The translations under genes and the position numbers were made by a program. Below are positions 24,118-35,968 of a stretch of DNA of 64,000 nt, in pieces. Source of the stretch: Lithobates sylvaticus (Eukaryota > Chordata > Amphibia > Anura > Ranidae); assembly GCA_028564925.1 (NCBI GenBank), contig CM053029.1, positions 190,894,940 through 190,958,939 on the forward strand, in the 5' to 3' direction. Below the pieces are notes generated by a model. It worked only from the letters and a program-made list of their open reading frames with translations. It did no database searches and was not told the origin of the DNA. Each line of letters begins with the position of its first letter. Position 1 is the first letter of the stretch.

Positions 24118-25085
24118 ATTAAAGTACTTTTTAAAAGTTTCCTTTACAAACATGTTATACTCGCATGTTCTGTGCAGTGGTTTTGCACAGAGCAGCCTCA
24201 ATCCTCCTTCTCTGGTCCCCCACTGGCGCTCAGGTCCCCTTCCTCTTGCCGTGTACCCCCATAGCACGCCGCTTGCTGTGGGGGCATTTGTGCCTACTCG
24301 CTGCTGAGCCGGTGTCTTGCCGAGTTAGTTCCCCTGGCGGATCGGTTCCTCTCTGTACTGCGCATGCGCAGTACGAATGGCTAGACATCTTCCGGAAATT
24401 GCCAAACCGAAACAGATGCGAGTGAAGTGGACACCTCACAGCTGATCTTGTTTGTTAAAAAAAAAAAAAAAAAAAAAAAGTTTAAAAAAATACACTCCTA
24501 ATTGAAAGGGAAAACCCCACAGATAGCGCTCTAAAAACACGTTTTCTATTACTCTCTTCTATATCCACAGCTAAACTATTTATTTTTATTTTGCCCTTGC
24601 CCCTTGCTTACACTAATAGACCCGCCCCTTACACTGAGACTCCTCTTGCAGAGTAGCGCCAGCATCGGTAGCGTGCGGCATCATCTTGTACGCCGACTGC
24701 GCGTGCGCGGTGTACACTTCCCTCGCATCTCTTTAGCTTCGGTAGTTTTCGGAATTTCGCCGCGCATGCGCAGTACGGATCTACACCAATCCGCCGAGGG
24801 GAACCATATCGGCAGAACACCGGCTCTCTGTCTCCATAAGACACAGAGAGCACGGCTCAGTCCTGCCCCCACTCCCGCCTCACTGGCTGTGATTGACAGC
24901 AGCCGGAGCAAATGGCTGCTGCATCTCAGCCAATCAGGAGGGAGAGACCCGGGAGAGCCTTGGGTCTCGTGCACATCGCTGAATCGAGATCGGGCTTAGG
25001 TAAGTATTAGGGAGGCTGGGGGGAGCTGCACACTGAAGGTTTTTTACCTGAAGGTAAAAAAAAAAACCTTTAGCCTTTACAACCT
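24118..25085. repeat. Dispersed repeat D copy or copies
   Basis: Contains ACAAACATGTTATACTCGC near the left and AACCTTTAGCCTTTACAACC at the right, like the ends of the 20163 copy. It is nearly twice as long, with an A-run at 24458-24479 near the middle and two similar GC-rich parts, so it may be two copies joined. Open frames of up to 131 residues here are not conserved in other copies. Confidence 0.5.
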
Positions 25086-25544
25086 CTTTAAAACGGAGTT
25101 CCACCCAAAAATGGAACTTCTGCTTTAAGGGAAGGTGACCCCCTGACATGCCACGTTTGGCATGTAATTTTTTTGGGGGGGGGGGGGGGGGCCTCTTTTT
25201 AGAGGGTTCCAGCTCCCACTTCTACTGGCGCACACGCTGCACCGGAAGGAAGATCACCTCTCGACGTTCATCTGGGACACGTCACAGGTCCCAGATGATT
25301 GCCCGGCCAGTCGCAGTGCGGCTTGCGCATGCGCAGTGTGCACCCAGCTGTGAAGCCACAGCCGGGCGCCCACAGCGACAATGCCGGCCCCGCAGAGAGG
25401 AGGGGGAGACGAGTGGGGCTTCGTTCACCCGCATCAATGGACCCTGGGACAGGTAAGTGTCCGATTATTAAAAGTCAGCAGCTGTAGTATTTGTAGCTGC
25501 TGACTTTTAAATATTTTTTTTTTTAAGCGGAACTCTGCTTTAAA
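25086..25544. mobile_element. Dispersed repeat E, second full copy
   Basis: Ends CTTTAAAACGGAGTTCCACC and GCGGAACTCTGCTTTAAAG mirror the 19721-20162 copy. A run of 17 G lies at about 25175-25191. No gene. Confidence 0.7.
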
Positions 25545-25863
25545 GTTGAACTCCTACTCTCTTTTCACTAGAACTGAATGGAATGATCAATCTCAGCATA
25601 TATACCTCCGTACCATGTTGCTCTGTTGTGTGCCAATCCTCTGATATTCTGGGTTTAGTTGAGGCTTCGTACCATGTGACAGCTTGTATAGTCTGCACAG
25701 GTGGTGATAAGGAGTTGTAGCGTCTCCTCATGACCTATTTTAACCCCCTAAATGCTGCAGTACTGCACTGCAAACATGCACATTGTGTGCAATTGCAGTG
25801 CGACTCCATTTACTAGAACTGGTTGTGTCTGGCAGGCGATAGTGCCCACCAAGCACAACACTG

Positions 25864-26161
25864 AGGCTCCATGCACGCTGGGCTTAAAATTTGCTGCTAC
25901 TACAGGAGTATTGTATTCAGCCTGTGGAAGCAGCTCAATGTTATCCTATGTGTCCATGCACATTAGGACGATTACAGGCAAATTTTAAGCTCAACATTGG
26001 AGGCAGGAAAAAAAAACCTTCTGGTTTGGGTTTTCTGATTGCAGCTTTTTGGCAGAAAAAAACGCAAAGCTTTCCTCGTCTAAACTCTGTAAAAAATGTT
26101 CTATAATTTATTTTTTCTGCCTAGGAACTGGCATTTTGTAAGCCCAGTGTGCATGGAGCCT
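25864..26161. mobile_element. MITE with 3-bp flanking repeat
   Basis: Ends GGCTCCATGCACGCTGGGCTT (first 18 bp clear) and AAGCCCAGTGTGCATGGAGCC are inverted and flanked by TGA on both sides. About 300 bp, no gene. A 3-bp flank is consistent with a Harbinger-type insertion. Confidence 0.6.
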
Positions 26162-26692
26162 GACACTGGGGTTGTGATCCATTTACATGCACCTGTTGTT
26201 TTGGGGAGGAAAAGTTGTAGTTCTTCTTTAAGTATTCTTTCAAACTGAAGCTTTACCTCATTTACTAAGCTTTGGAGCAAGTGCTCTTGCAGTTCACAGT
26301 ATTTTTGTCTTTAGTAAATCAACCCCTATATATTGCAAGTTTATACTCAGAATAATCTCAATGTATCAAAAAAGAGAAAATGGTAATATAATAAGGTGAC
26401 CATACAACAACAATCTACTAACTCCTCCACAATTTATTTTTCATAATACAAGATATATAATACAAAGGGAAACTTTTATCCAACAACGTCTTTTATATGC
26501 TAAATTACCCACCTAGTCCTACCCCCACTTTAAAATACCAGTGTAAACATGTGGATGATATCCTATGCAGAGTATTAAAAAAAATGTAAGCTGTAACAAT
26601 TCTAGGATAAACAATGAGCCCAATGAAATAGTTCCTTGGTCAATGACTTATGAATTCATATATGTTCTCCAGCTGATAGTAATGGTGACAGC
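26162..26692. other. Intron 2 sequence, nothing recognised
   Basis: AT-rich, no supported feature. Confidence 0.4.
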
Positions 26693-26700
26693 ATCTTCAC

Positions 26701-27493
26701 TAGGGGTGCGCATCTTCACTGGTCTCACAATTCGATTTGATTACAATTATCTTGTCCATGATTCGATTCGGCGATGCATGGTTAAAAATGTTTTAAATTC
26801 AAAAATTCAAGCAGTCAGAAAAACAATTTTTTTCTCCAGTGGCAGAGGCATGGTGGGATCAGAGGCATGGTGAGATCAGACTGGGATGGTGGGATCAAAG
26901 TAGAGTTGCCACTTCATCCCTTTAAACCCGAACACGTATATTAATTACACCGGTTCTAGGGCTAATTTAATGCAGATAAGGCACTAAGTGAGTTTAATTA
27001 ACACCTTAATCAGCCACAGAACCTGTGTAATTATGTGTTCAGGTTTAAAGGGATGTGGTGGCAACCCTAGATCAGAGGCATGGTGGGATTAGACTGGCAT
27101 GGTGGGATGAGACAGAGGGGTGATGGTGGTAGAGGGATGGGACCAGTGACACTGGCACCTACCTGGTGTTAGTGTCAGTTGATTCCTCATCCTCCATGCT
27201 GCTCAGTGTGTCTTCCCCCTTCTGGTGCCTCCAGGGATTCCTCTGCTCATGTTGGGTCTCCTTCAGCTCCTCCCCCTGCACTGTACTGGCTGTCAGCTCA
27301 TCAGCTGACTTCCTGCTTCAGTGAATGGGAGGGGGCTTTATCCACCATGTAGGCTCTGCCTGTTTCTCCCGGAGAGGCAGAGCACTGCACAGAACGATGA
27401 ATGATGTCATCAAAAATCGATTCAGCCGACTCGCAGCATCGTGAACATCCGAATTGCAATGCACCGATGCTGCGATTATATTCTACACCCCTA
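26701..27493. mobile_element. hAT MITE with 8-bp target duplication
   Basis: Starts TAGGGGTGCG and ends TACACCCCTA. The flanks ATCTTCAC (26693-26700) and ATCTCCAC (27494-27501) agree at 7 of 8 bases, as expected for hAT. The interior carries inverted words near both ends (GATTCGATTCGGCGATGCAT and ATGCACCGATGCTGCG). No intact gene. Confidence 0.8.
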
Positions 27494-27501
27494 ATCTCCA
27501 C

Positions 27502-27929
27502 TGAGATGGCACTGATCTTACTAAGTTTTCAGAAATACCATATCCAGTGTTTATTCTGATATGTAAAGGGTTTGAATGATGCCTGAATAAAAAAGGGTTC
27601 CGTCCTGGAAAGAAAATCATATAAGGGAATTGCTAATGGGGAGTACTGGGATCTCTGTGAGAAGTGTTACACCTACACGTTCCTTATTATACATGCACTT
27701 AACAAGAAAAATACACCAAATACTAGGTCCACTTAATGATTCCTGTACATTTTTCATTTTGTGTTTGTACTCGGTACAAAGAATATTGGCATGGCTAGCT
27801 TACAGTGTGGAAACCTTCTAAAAAAAAAAATCTATAATGTTCCTGATTAATATGTAGTTTATTTTGTGTGCCATAATGTCAGCACTAAATTGAAACCGTT
27901 GATTAATTATAGTTTGAAATTCTCCCTAG
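27502..27929. other. End of intron 2
   Basis: No element recognised. It ends with the acceptor TCTCCCTAG used by exon 3. Confidence 0.5.
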
Positions 27930-28068
27930 GAAATGGGGAGCAGGGAAAACCTTTCCAGATGACAGATGGCGATCGTGTAGACCAGGCCTATCGAGAGAAT
28001 GGATTCAACATATATGTCAGTGATAAAATTTCCCTCAACAGATCACTTCCAGATATCCGGCACAATAA
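27930..28068 (+). CDS. GALNT10: Polypeptide GalNAc-transferase exon (probably exon 3), GALNT10-like
   Basis: A 139-bp exon with acceptor CCCTAG (AG 27928-27929) and donor GTGAGT at 28069. It completes the Gly codon begun by exon 2 and leaves two bases for an Asn codon finished by the next exon. It encodes GNGEQGKPF...[11 protein letters not shown] followed by [19 protein letters not shown], the conserved lead-in to the catalytic domain of the family. The last 19 residues equal human GALNT10 as I recall it, whereas GALNTL6 reads NIFVSNNIALERS, which is why I prefer GALNT10. No stop, frameshift or insertion is seen. Confidence 0.92.
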
Positions 28069-28716
28069 GTGAGTACGACAGTCTGAAAATGTGTTTAGTC
28101 AAATAAAGATGTACTGTATCCTCTTGTAAGAGCCTGTGCTCATGGGGATGTTATGGAGTTGCATTGGTGTCTTTCGTTTTTTGTTCTTGCAAAGTTAGCT
28201 ATACAAATAAATTACTATTTCAAGTTTAATTCCATCCAAAATGTTTTTGTTGTTTCGAATAGAGTTAAGCCGGCCATGGACGATTCGAATCTCAGCCGGT
28301 CCAGCAGGGACCGGCCAAGATTCGAACCGTGTATGAGAAGGCTTATTGTACCCAAGTTGATCGATTGGCTTGGGTACACCCAGCCTGTCGGATTTTAAAT
28401 GCGATTATTGATGGTGGCTATAGCCGCTGGCAATAATCACAGTGTGTTCTCCCAGCCAGGACAGCTCATCCCACCCCTTGCAGGGAGAACACAATAGGTC
28501 TATGGGAGGAATTCCCCCATCAACACTGTGTGGCACCGACCGAGTTTCGAACTGTTAATCGGTAGGCTGAATGGACCAAGTTGATTGATCAACTTGGGCA
28601 CAACCAGCCTGCAGGATTCTCTTGTGATTATCACTAGCAGCTACTATAACCACTAGCGATAATCACTGGGGGTGGGAGGGTGTTTTCCCTGACCTTCGGT
28701 CGCAAACAAGGTCAGT
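28069..28716. other. Start of intron 3, with an unclassified repeat
   Basis: From about 28262 the words GCCGGCCATGGACGATTCG and GATTCGAACCGTGTATG form an inverted pattern of a type I associate with a frog MITE, but I cannot define its ends. Confidence 0.35.
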
Positions 28717-28816
28717 TTAACCACTTAAAGAGCAGGCCTTTTTCTGACACTTGTTGCTTACAAGTTAAAATCATTTTTTTTGCTAGAAAATTACTTAGAA
28801 ACCCCAAAAATGATAT

Positions 28817-28889
<73 letters not shown>

Positions 28890-30225
28890 CGTTTTTTTTT
28901 TTTTTTCGAGACCCTAGAGAATAAACTGGTGGGGGACGTTGCAATATTTTTTGTCACACTGTATTTGCGCAGTGGTCAGTCGAACGCAATTTTTTTTGGG
29001 CAAAAATACACTTTAATAAAAAAAAAAATAAACGGCAAAGTTGGCCCAATTTTTTTGTATAATGTGAAAGATGTTACGCCGAGAATTGTGATCTTTATTC
29101 TAAGCAAAGAATCGTGCAGCTGTAGCTTACCTATAGGTAAAAACCAACCGTGGGAGTTTACTCACACTTTAAGGCCTATTCTGACTTTTTTTTTGTTTAC
29201 AAGTTTAAAATGTTTTTGATTTGTTTTTTGCTAGAAAATTAAAATGACATGGACCCCCCCAAACATTAAGTATATATTTTTTTTAGCAGGGGCCCCAAAA
29301 AATAAAATAGCAGTCACTGCAATTTTTTATGTATTTGTGCAGCGGTTTTTCAAACGCAATTAAATACACTTTAATGAATTTAGAAAAAAATATAATATAT
29401 AAAAAAATGTTTGTAAAATATGAAAGATGTTACGCTGACTAAATAGACCTAACATGTCATGCTTAAAAATTGCACACACTTGTGGAATGGTGCCAAACTA
29501 AGGTAAAAATCTCCATAGGCGACGATTTAAAACATTTTACAGTATACTAGTTTAGAGTTCATGAGGACGTCTATTGCTAGAAATGTTGCTCTCGCTATAA
29601 CGTTTTGTGGCGAAACCCCCACGTGTGGTGCGAACACGGTTTACATATGTGGACGTGACCTACGTATGCGTTCACCACTGCGCGCAAGCATGGGGGGACA
29701 GGTGTGCTTTAAAAAAAATAATTTATTATTATTTTATTACTTTCTTTTTTATTTTTACACTGTCCCTTTAAAAAAAAAATTATCACTTTTATTGCTGTCA
29801 CAAGAATTGTAAACATCTCTTGTGACAACAATACAGCATGACAGATCCTTTTTATGGAGAGATGTGCGTTCAATAAGACCCCACATCTCTCCTTACAATG
29901 GAAAGCAAAATTGATCTAATGCTTTCCAAAATAAAAAAGTCCTTGTTTACATTGGCGTGTATCGGAAATGACCGGTCCTCCTAGGTCATAGAGATGAGTG
30001 GAGGCTATCTTTCCTCTCATAATCTCCATGGCCAGCTGCCGCCACCGCTCTTCCCGGGTAAGTCCGGAACCACCGGAAACTGACGACCCCTCCCACCGCA
30101 TTTAAAAGTGATCCGAGCGTCTAACCAGCCGTTTTGATCACTTTTAGCAGAAAGAACAGTGCCAGGGGAAAATTTTAATACAGAGGTTTTGGCATCCAGC
30201 TGCAGCCATAACCCCGGTATTAAAC
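28717..30225. mobile_element. TTAA element, family B copy
   Basis: Left end TTAA-CCACTTAAAG (TTAA 28717-28720). It shares TTTTGCTAGAAAATTAC, GATGTTACGCCGAG and CATATGTG...TATGCGTTC words with the copy at 50541-51849. A second start-like segment near 29172 suggests internal duplication. It fades out near 30225 without a clear right TTAA, so it is 3'-truncated. It contains a long AT microsatellite (28806-28884). Confidence 0.65.
28806..28884. repeat. AT microsatellite
   Basis: About 39 AT units inside the family B copy. It gives spurious Ile-Tyr frames on both strands. Confidence 0.97.
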
Positions 30226-30302
30226 TGTAATGTAATTATGTATTTTCCCAGTTAGACAGTCAATAAGTGGCTATACTTGTTTTACTAGGTTATGTTTTGT
30301 GT

Positions 30303-30615
30303 TTAAAGTGGTTGTAAACCCTTACACGCCACTTTTACCTACAGGTAAGCCTATGATAAGGCTTACCCGTAGGTACCGTGAATATCTCCTAAACATGCAG
30401 CTTTTAGGAGATATTCACTATATCAGCATGTGCCGTCGTCATCGGCACATGCGCACTTCAGCTGCTGTGCCGTTACCAGCGTCTCCCGCGCACATGCGCG
30501 GGTGTGATGTCATCGTGGCTCCGGCCAATCACCGCCCCAGAGCCCACTATACCCGGAGACATGTCGCCGGCCACAGCGGTTTGCCGCGACCGCTTCGGGG
30601 GCTTCGATCTTAGGT
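30303..30615. repeat. Repeat F with three consecutive hairpins
   Basis: Starts AAAGTGGTTGTAAACCC. It contains TACCTACAGGTAAGCC with GGCTTACCCGTAGGTA, GAATATCTCCTAAA with TTTAGGAGATATTC, and ATGTGCCG with CGGCACAT, each pair inverted and closely spaced (about 30337-30453). A GC-rich tail follows. I associate this with a common frog repeat but cannot name it. Confidence 0.6.
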
Positions 30616-31017
30616 TAGTATTTCATAATGAGCTAGTATGCCGTGAACTCCAGATACAGTAGACCTAAAATACACAAATGGATACAGCTCTGTATTCATT
30701 AAATGAAACTAGTGTGAGTATCTGAATTTGACATGGTATCAAGCTCTTATAATTATCTATATACCAGAACCCAGCCTGGGAGAGGGAACACTAGGAGCCT
30801 ATCAGGTGTGCTGCATACAAATGTGCTGTCCAGTAACATCCTGATAGAAGAAAAGAGCAGAGGGATGACCTCATCAGTAAGCTGCTGCTCTTTCACCTGT
30901 CCAGTCAGCAAACTGGGTGATGGAAACAAGACACCAGTGTATCCCTGGTGTCATCTATTTAGCTGTGCTGTGATGGCAGAGCTGTTTAAGCTCCCTTGGA
31001 CTTGTGTGTATTTAATT
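30616..31017. other. Intron 3 sequence, nothing recognised
   Basis: No supported feature. Confidence 0.4.
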
Positions 31018-31488
31018 CCTTAGACCAGGGGTAGGCAACCCCCAGCACTGATGCCACAAGCGGCATGCAAAGCCTCTTTTGCTGGCACCCGACTCCCACA
31101 CCAACAGCAGAGCAGCGCAGGGAAGTGTCAGTGAGACGCTAATGCATTCCAGTCTCACAATTACCCACGCCGCACCTGCACTGAGGGGGAGACACTGTGC
31201 CCCCACACGTTGTAAAAGATGGGAAACATTGATTGGTTCTCTAACTTTGCTGTAGCTGCGATCGTCAGCTCTTGTGATGGGGAAGAGATCGGGTTCAGTT
31301 CTGCTAGGGGGGCGGTCCCTGTTTCCAGGAGGAGGACTTCTAGCCCTGTCCACCATCTGGAGGAAGATGACTCGCTTGGTTGCCACTACCAATCTCAGAA
31401 AGGAGGGATTTCACTGTGGTTGAGAAAACCACAATCAGGTGACAGTTTGTGGAATTAGTGTTGAGCTTCTGGGAACTTTGATGAAAAA

Positions 31489-31495
<7 letters not shown>

Positions 31496-31539
<44 letters not shown>
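31496..31539. repeat. AT microsatellite
   Basis: About 21 AT units after a short A run. Confidence 0.97.
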
Positions 31540-31542
<3 letters not shown>

Positions 31543-31974
31543 TGTGTGTATGTGTCACTTACTACTGACCCCTCAGCTTTGCATCATCCACTACTACCAA
31601 CCTTTACATCACTTACTCCCAACCTCTGAACTCTGCGTCACTTACACCTGACCCCCGAACTTTGCGTCACTTTAAGCCACAGCCAGTATTCAGCGCAATA
31701 AAAATCACCCAATTTTGCTGCGGCACCGCACTTTTTATCAGCTGCGGGGGCTCGATCTTGTATACAGGCCTACTGCTTTCAGAAAATGCCCCTGACCTGA
31801 GCTCATCATTGCGCATCCATTCCAGATGCTTGTATGTGACATAACATAAAAGCACGTGGGCTAGATGCAAGAGGTGGATCAGCGGGGATGAGTGTGCCAG
31901 GACAGATAGATGTGTCTCATCTCTGCTTCCTTGCAACACTCTGCATATCACGCATATCATAGATGAGAAGAGGG

Positions 31975-33455
31975 TACAGCAGTGGAGCAGATGAGAAGGG
32001 GGGTGGTTTAAGCGGTGGGACAGAAGAGCAGGAGGGTACAATGGTGGGGCAAATGTGCAGGGGGTACAGTGGTGGAAGAAATGAGAAGGGGGTTCAGCGG
32101 TGGGACAGAAGAGCAAGTGGGTTACAGTGATGGGGCAGATGAGCAGGGGGGGTTCAGTGTTGTGCCAGATGAGAAGGGGGTTACAGTGGTAGGACAGAGG
32201 AGCAGGAGGGTTTCAGTGATGGGCCAGATGAGAAGGGGGGTATAGTGGTGGTACAGATGAGCAGAGGGTTACACTGGTTGGGCAGAAGCGCAGGGGGCTA
32301 CAGAGGTTGGGCAGAAGCGCAGGGGGGTACAGAGGTGGGGCAGAAGAGCAGGGGGGTACAGAGGTGGGGCAGAAGAGCAGGGGGGTACAGAGGTGGGGCA
32401 GAAGAGCAGGGGGGTACAGAGGTGGGGCAGAAGAGCAGGGGTGTACAGAGGTGGGGCAGAAGAGCAGGGGTGTACAGAGGTGGGGCAGAAGAGCAGGGGT
32501 GTACAGAGGTGGGGCAGAAGAGCAGGGGTGTACAGAGGTGGGGCAGAAGAGCAGGGGTGTACAGAGGTGGGGCATAAGAGCAGGGGTGTACAGAGGTGGG
32601 GCAGAAGAGCAGGGGGTGTACAGAGGTGGGGCAGAAGAGCAGGGGGGTACAGAGGTGGGGCAGAAGAGCAGGGGGGTACAGAGGTGGGGCAGAAGAGCAG
32701 GGGGGTACAGAGGTGGGGCAGAAGAGCAGGGGGGTACAGAGGTGGGGCAGAAGAGCAGGGGGGTACAGAGGTGGGGCAGAAGAGCAGGGGGGTACAGAGG
32801 TGGGGCAGAAGAGCAGGGGGGTACAGAGGTGGGGCAGAAGAGCAGGGGGGGGTACAGAGGTGGGGCAGAAGAGCAGGGGGGTACAGAGGTGGGGCAGAAG
32901 AGCAGAGGGGTACAGAGGTGGGGCAGAAGAGCAGGGGGGTACAGAGGTGGGACAGAAGAGCAGGGGGGTACAGAGGTGGGGGCAGAAGAGCAGGGGGGTA
33001 CAGAGGTGGGGCAGAAGAGCAAGGGGGGTACAGAGGTGGGGCAGAAGAGCAAGGGGGGTACAGTGGCGGGAAAGAGGAGAAAGGAGGTACATTGGTGGGA
33101 CAGATGAGCAGATGGGTTCAGTGTTAGGACAGGTGAGAAGGTGGTTCAGTGGTGAGACAGAAGAGCATGGGGGTACAGTGGTGGGGCAGATGAGAAAGGG
33201 GGTACATTGTTGGGGCAGATGAGCAGGGGTGTTACAGTGGTGAGACAGAAGAGCAGGGTGGTACAGAGCTGGGGCAGAAGAGCAGGGTGGTACAGAGCTG
33301 GGGCAGAAGAGCAGGGTGGTACAGAGCTGGGGCAGAAGAGCAGGGTGGTACAGAGCTGGGGCAGAAGAGCAGGGTGGTACAGAGCTGGGGCAGAAGAGCA
33401 GGGTAGTACAGTGGTGGGGCAGATGTGCAGGGGGTACAGTGATCTGAGGTGTGAA
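31975..33455. repeat. 29-bp minisatellite, roughly 50 units
   Basis: The unit is GGGGGGTACAGAGGTGGGGC plus AGAAGAGCA (29 bp; for example starts at 32642 and 32671). The centre (about 32320-33060) is nearly uniform. Blocks with a GTGTACAGAGG variant (about 32440-32600) and a GTGGTACAGAGCTGGG variant (33250-33405) show local homogenisation; the edges are degenerate. Because 29 is not a multiple of 3 and the unit lacks stops, long frames appear on both strands. They are not genes. Confidence 0.97.
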
Positions 33456-33676
33456 GGTGTATAAATTGGGGCTGATCTGAGGCATGAGAGTGCAGGATGT
33501 TAATTAGTCACTATTACTCAGGTCGTTTACACCATTTACTTTGTAAAAAATCCTTTTTGTGATTGAGAGTGTGAAGTTAAAAAAAAATTTTTTGTTATAA
33601 AATCGGCACGCTCAATTTCTTTGAAAACATTTTTTGGCACACTGTGCTCAAAAGGTTGCCTACCCCTGCCTTAGAC

Positions 33677-34789
33677 TATATGTGTGTATAGCTTTTTGCC
33701 TGCAGTTCAGCTTTAATAACTATCACAGTACGCCTGCTTTTACTGTTTTGTATTCTTTCTGTCTTCCAGTTTCACTTGGTGTCTGACAAAAGTGTAACTC
33801 AATCTTAATTCTTAGTACGTGTTTCTAGCACACTGTCTTTATGCATCCGCTGGACTAATGAGGGTTATTTCCTAAAAGAGAGGATTCCTGTGAGTGTATA
33901 GCGCTCAGCACAGGTCACACCAGGGCACACTCTGCCACATTCTCTGCTATGGAAAGGGACAAATGTGCACATGCTATGTAATGAATCAAATAATTATATC
34001 CTTGAGTAGCAAATGTGCTTTTATGTAGACCAAGTTTAAGAATTAAATCTATATGCATGTTAATTATAATGAGAACAAGAGACTCAGTTCCAGCCTCTTG
34101 ACTTGGCTGTCAGACTGGACCATACATGCACAGTATCTCACAGCAGTTAGTCATTTTTCTGCAGTTAACTCCAGGCAAACTGCTAATTAAACAGATTAAA
34201 TACATATATGAGAGTAATTATACTTGCTTTCATATATGATTTTTATTTCTGTCCATCAAGTCCTGGGATTTACACAACTCTGCTACCTAGCACAGCCCTG
34301 CCTGACAGAGCAGGGAACATGATTTTTCTCTGATGCAGTTACACTTACAGATTTTGTCCCACCCTCAGGCTCTGATTCGACAGTCAGCCTACGTTCACAT
34401 CAGGCTGATTTGGCATGCGATTTAACATAATTTTTCCTGCACTGGACTGTAATGGAACACAGTAAAATGCATCAAAATTGCACTGGACCCTAAAAAACAG
34501 GAAAAAATAAGAAAAAAAGCACATGGCATGTATCTGGAAACTCATCAAAAATGCACCGCGTCAAAAGCGTGTTAAAGACGTCCATGCAGAAACACGTTTG
34601 GAATGGATCTGGAGTGTGTTTTTTGCCCTAAAGCTTTACAGCTGTTTCCCAGTTGTGCTTCTGCATTGTCACCCTTTGCTACTTTTAAGAAGCAGGTTCA
34701 GAGTGGCACCAAGGGGAGTGCATGTAGACAGGAGGTGGCTGAAAAAAGCCACAGGAAGTAAGCAGCACAGAAAATGAATGGAAAAAAAA
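33677..34789. other. Intron 3 sequence, possible MITE remnant
   Basis: The word AGCCTACGTTCACATCAGGC (about 34388) looks like one end of a MITE, but the other end is not found. Otherwise nothing recognised. Confidence 0.35.
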
Positions 34790-34798
34790 AAGTAAGCA

Positions 34799-35968
34799 AG
34801 TAGGAGAAAACATACGATGCCTGCTTAACCACTTTCAGACCGGACCAATTTGCAGCCAAAGGACCAGGCCCTTTTTTGCGATTCGGCACTGCGTTGCTTT
34901 AACTGACAATTGACTGGTCGTGCGGCGTGGCTCCCAAACAAAATTGATGTCCTTTTTTTCCCACAAATAGAGCTTTCTTTTGGTGGTATTTGATCGCCCC
35001 TGCGGTTTTTATTTTTTGCGCTATAAACAAAAAAGAGCGTCAATTTTGAAAAAAAACGCATTCTTTTTTTATTTTTTGCTATAATAAATATCCCCCAAAA
35101 ATATATAAAAAAAATTTTTTTTTCCTCAGTTCAGGCCGATACGTATTCTTCTGCAATAAGCGATTATTGATTGGTTTGCGCAGAAGTTATAGCATTTACA
35201 AGATAGGGGATAGTTTTTATAGCATTTTTATTAATAATTTTTGTTTATTAGTAATGACGGCGATCAGCGATTTTTATTGTGACTGCGACATTATGGCGGA
35301 CACATCGGACATTTTTGACACATTTTTGGGACCATTGTCATTTATACAGCAATCAATGCTATTTAAATGCATTGATTCCTGTATAAATGACACTGGCAGT
35401 GAAGGGGTTAACCACTAGGTGGCAGTGTAGAGGTTAAGTATGCCTAGGGGTGTGTTTCTTACTGTGGGGCGGCGTGGCTGTCAGCTAGTGAATGCTGATC
35501 TCTGCTCCAATCACAGGGAGCAGAGATTGGCGTCACTAGTTGCTAGGCAGAACGGGGAGATGCTGTTTATTTCCGCATCTCCCTGTTCAGCCTTCCCGTG
35601 AGACAATCGCGGGTGTCCCCGCGGCGATCGAGTCCGTGGGACCCGCGACCGGCCTCATGGGGGTCCCGACCGACGCGAGCGCGTGCCGCTCGCGGCGCGC
35701 GCCCGATGCCACGGCGGCATCTTAAAGGGGACGTATATATACGCCCTTATGCCTGTCCGTGCCATTCTGCTGATGTATATCGACGTGCACCGGTCGGGAA
35801 GCGGTTAAAGTAGGAGGAACTATTGTGTGCCTGGTCTTGGAGAAATGATGTGGTGCCTGCAATTTGTTGGAGAAACTATATGTTGCCTGCTTTTAGTAGG
35901 GAAAGCTATATAGTGCCCGCACTTTGTAGGAGAAAATGTATGGTTCCTGCTCCTTGTAGGATAAACTA
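34799..35968. repeat. 30-bp minisatellite split by a TTAA element
   Basis: Units beginning GGAGAA occur at 34803, then after the inserted element at 35813, 35839 (irregular), 35869, 35899, 35929 and 35959. Removing the element and one TTAA restores the 30-bp period (34803 to 35813). A Tc1 fragment begins right after the last unit at 35969. Confidence 0.8.
34825..35808. mobile_element. TTAA element, family A copy in a minisatellite
   Basis: TTAA-CCACTTTCAGACCGG at the left (34825-34828) and CGGGAAGCGG-TTAA at the right (35805-35808). The interior carries the family words ACTGCGTTGCTTTAACTG and CACAAATAGAGCTTTC, then TATTTTTTGCTATAATAAAT. GC-rich right third. No gene; short translated frames are not shared in phase with other copies. 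Confidence 0.88.

Larger units (their letters stand above)
31026..33668. mobile_element. hAT element with perfect 8-bp target duplication, holds a minisatellite
   Basis: Starts CAGGGGTAGGCAACC and ends GGTTGCCTACCCCTG. Both flanks are CCTTAGAC (31018-31025 and 33669-33676), an exact hAT-type duplication. The 2643-bp interior has no transposase; more than half is a 29-bp tandem array (about 31975-33455), with an AT run at 31496-31539. So it is a non-autonomous element enlarged by a tandem array. Confidence 0.92.

Noticed and set aside
24604-24999. A 131-codon frame, with opposite-strand frames
   Set aside because: Part of dispersed repeat D; the frame is not kept in the copies at 20163 or 60905.
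31975-33455. CRISPR array
   Set aside because: The repeats are directly tandem, with no unique spacers, in a vertebrate genome.
32213-33485. Long open frames of up to 395 codons on both strands
   Set aside because: They lie in the 29-bp minisatellite; the period and lack of stops explain them fully. No domain, no splice context, and both strands are equally open.
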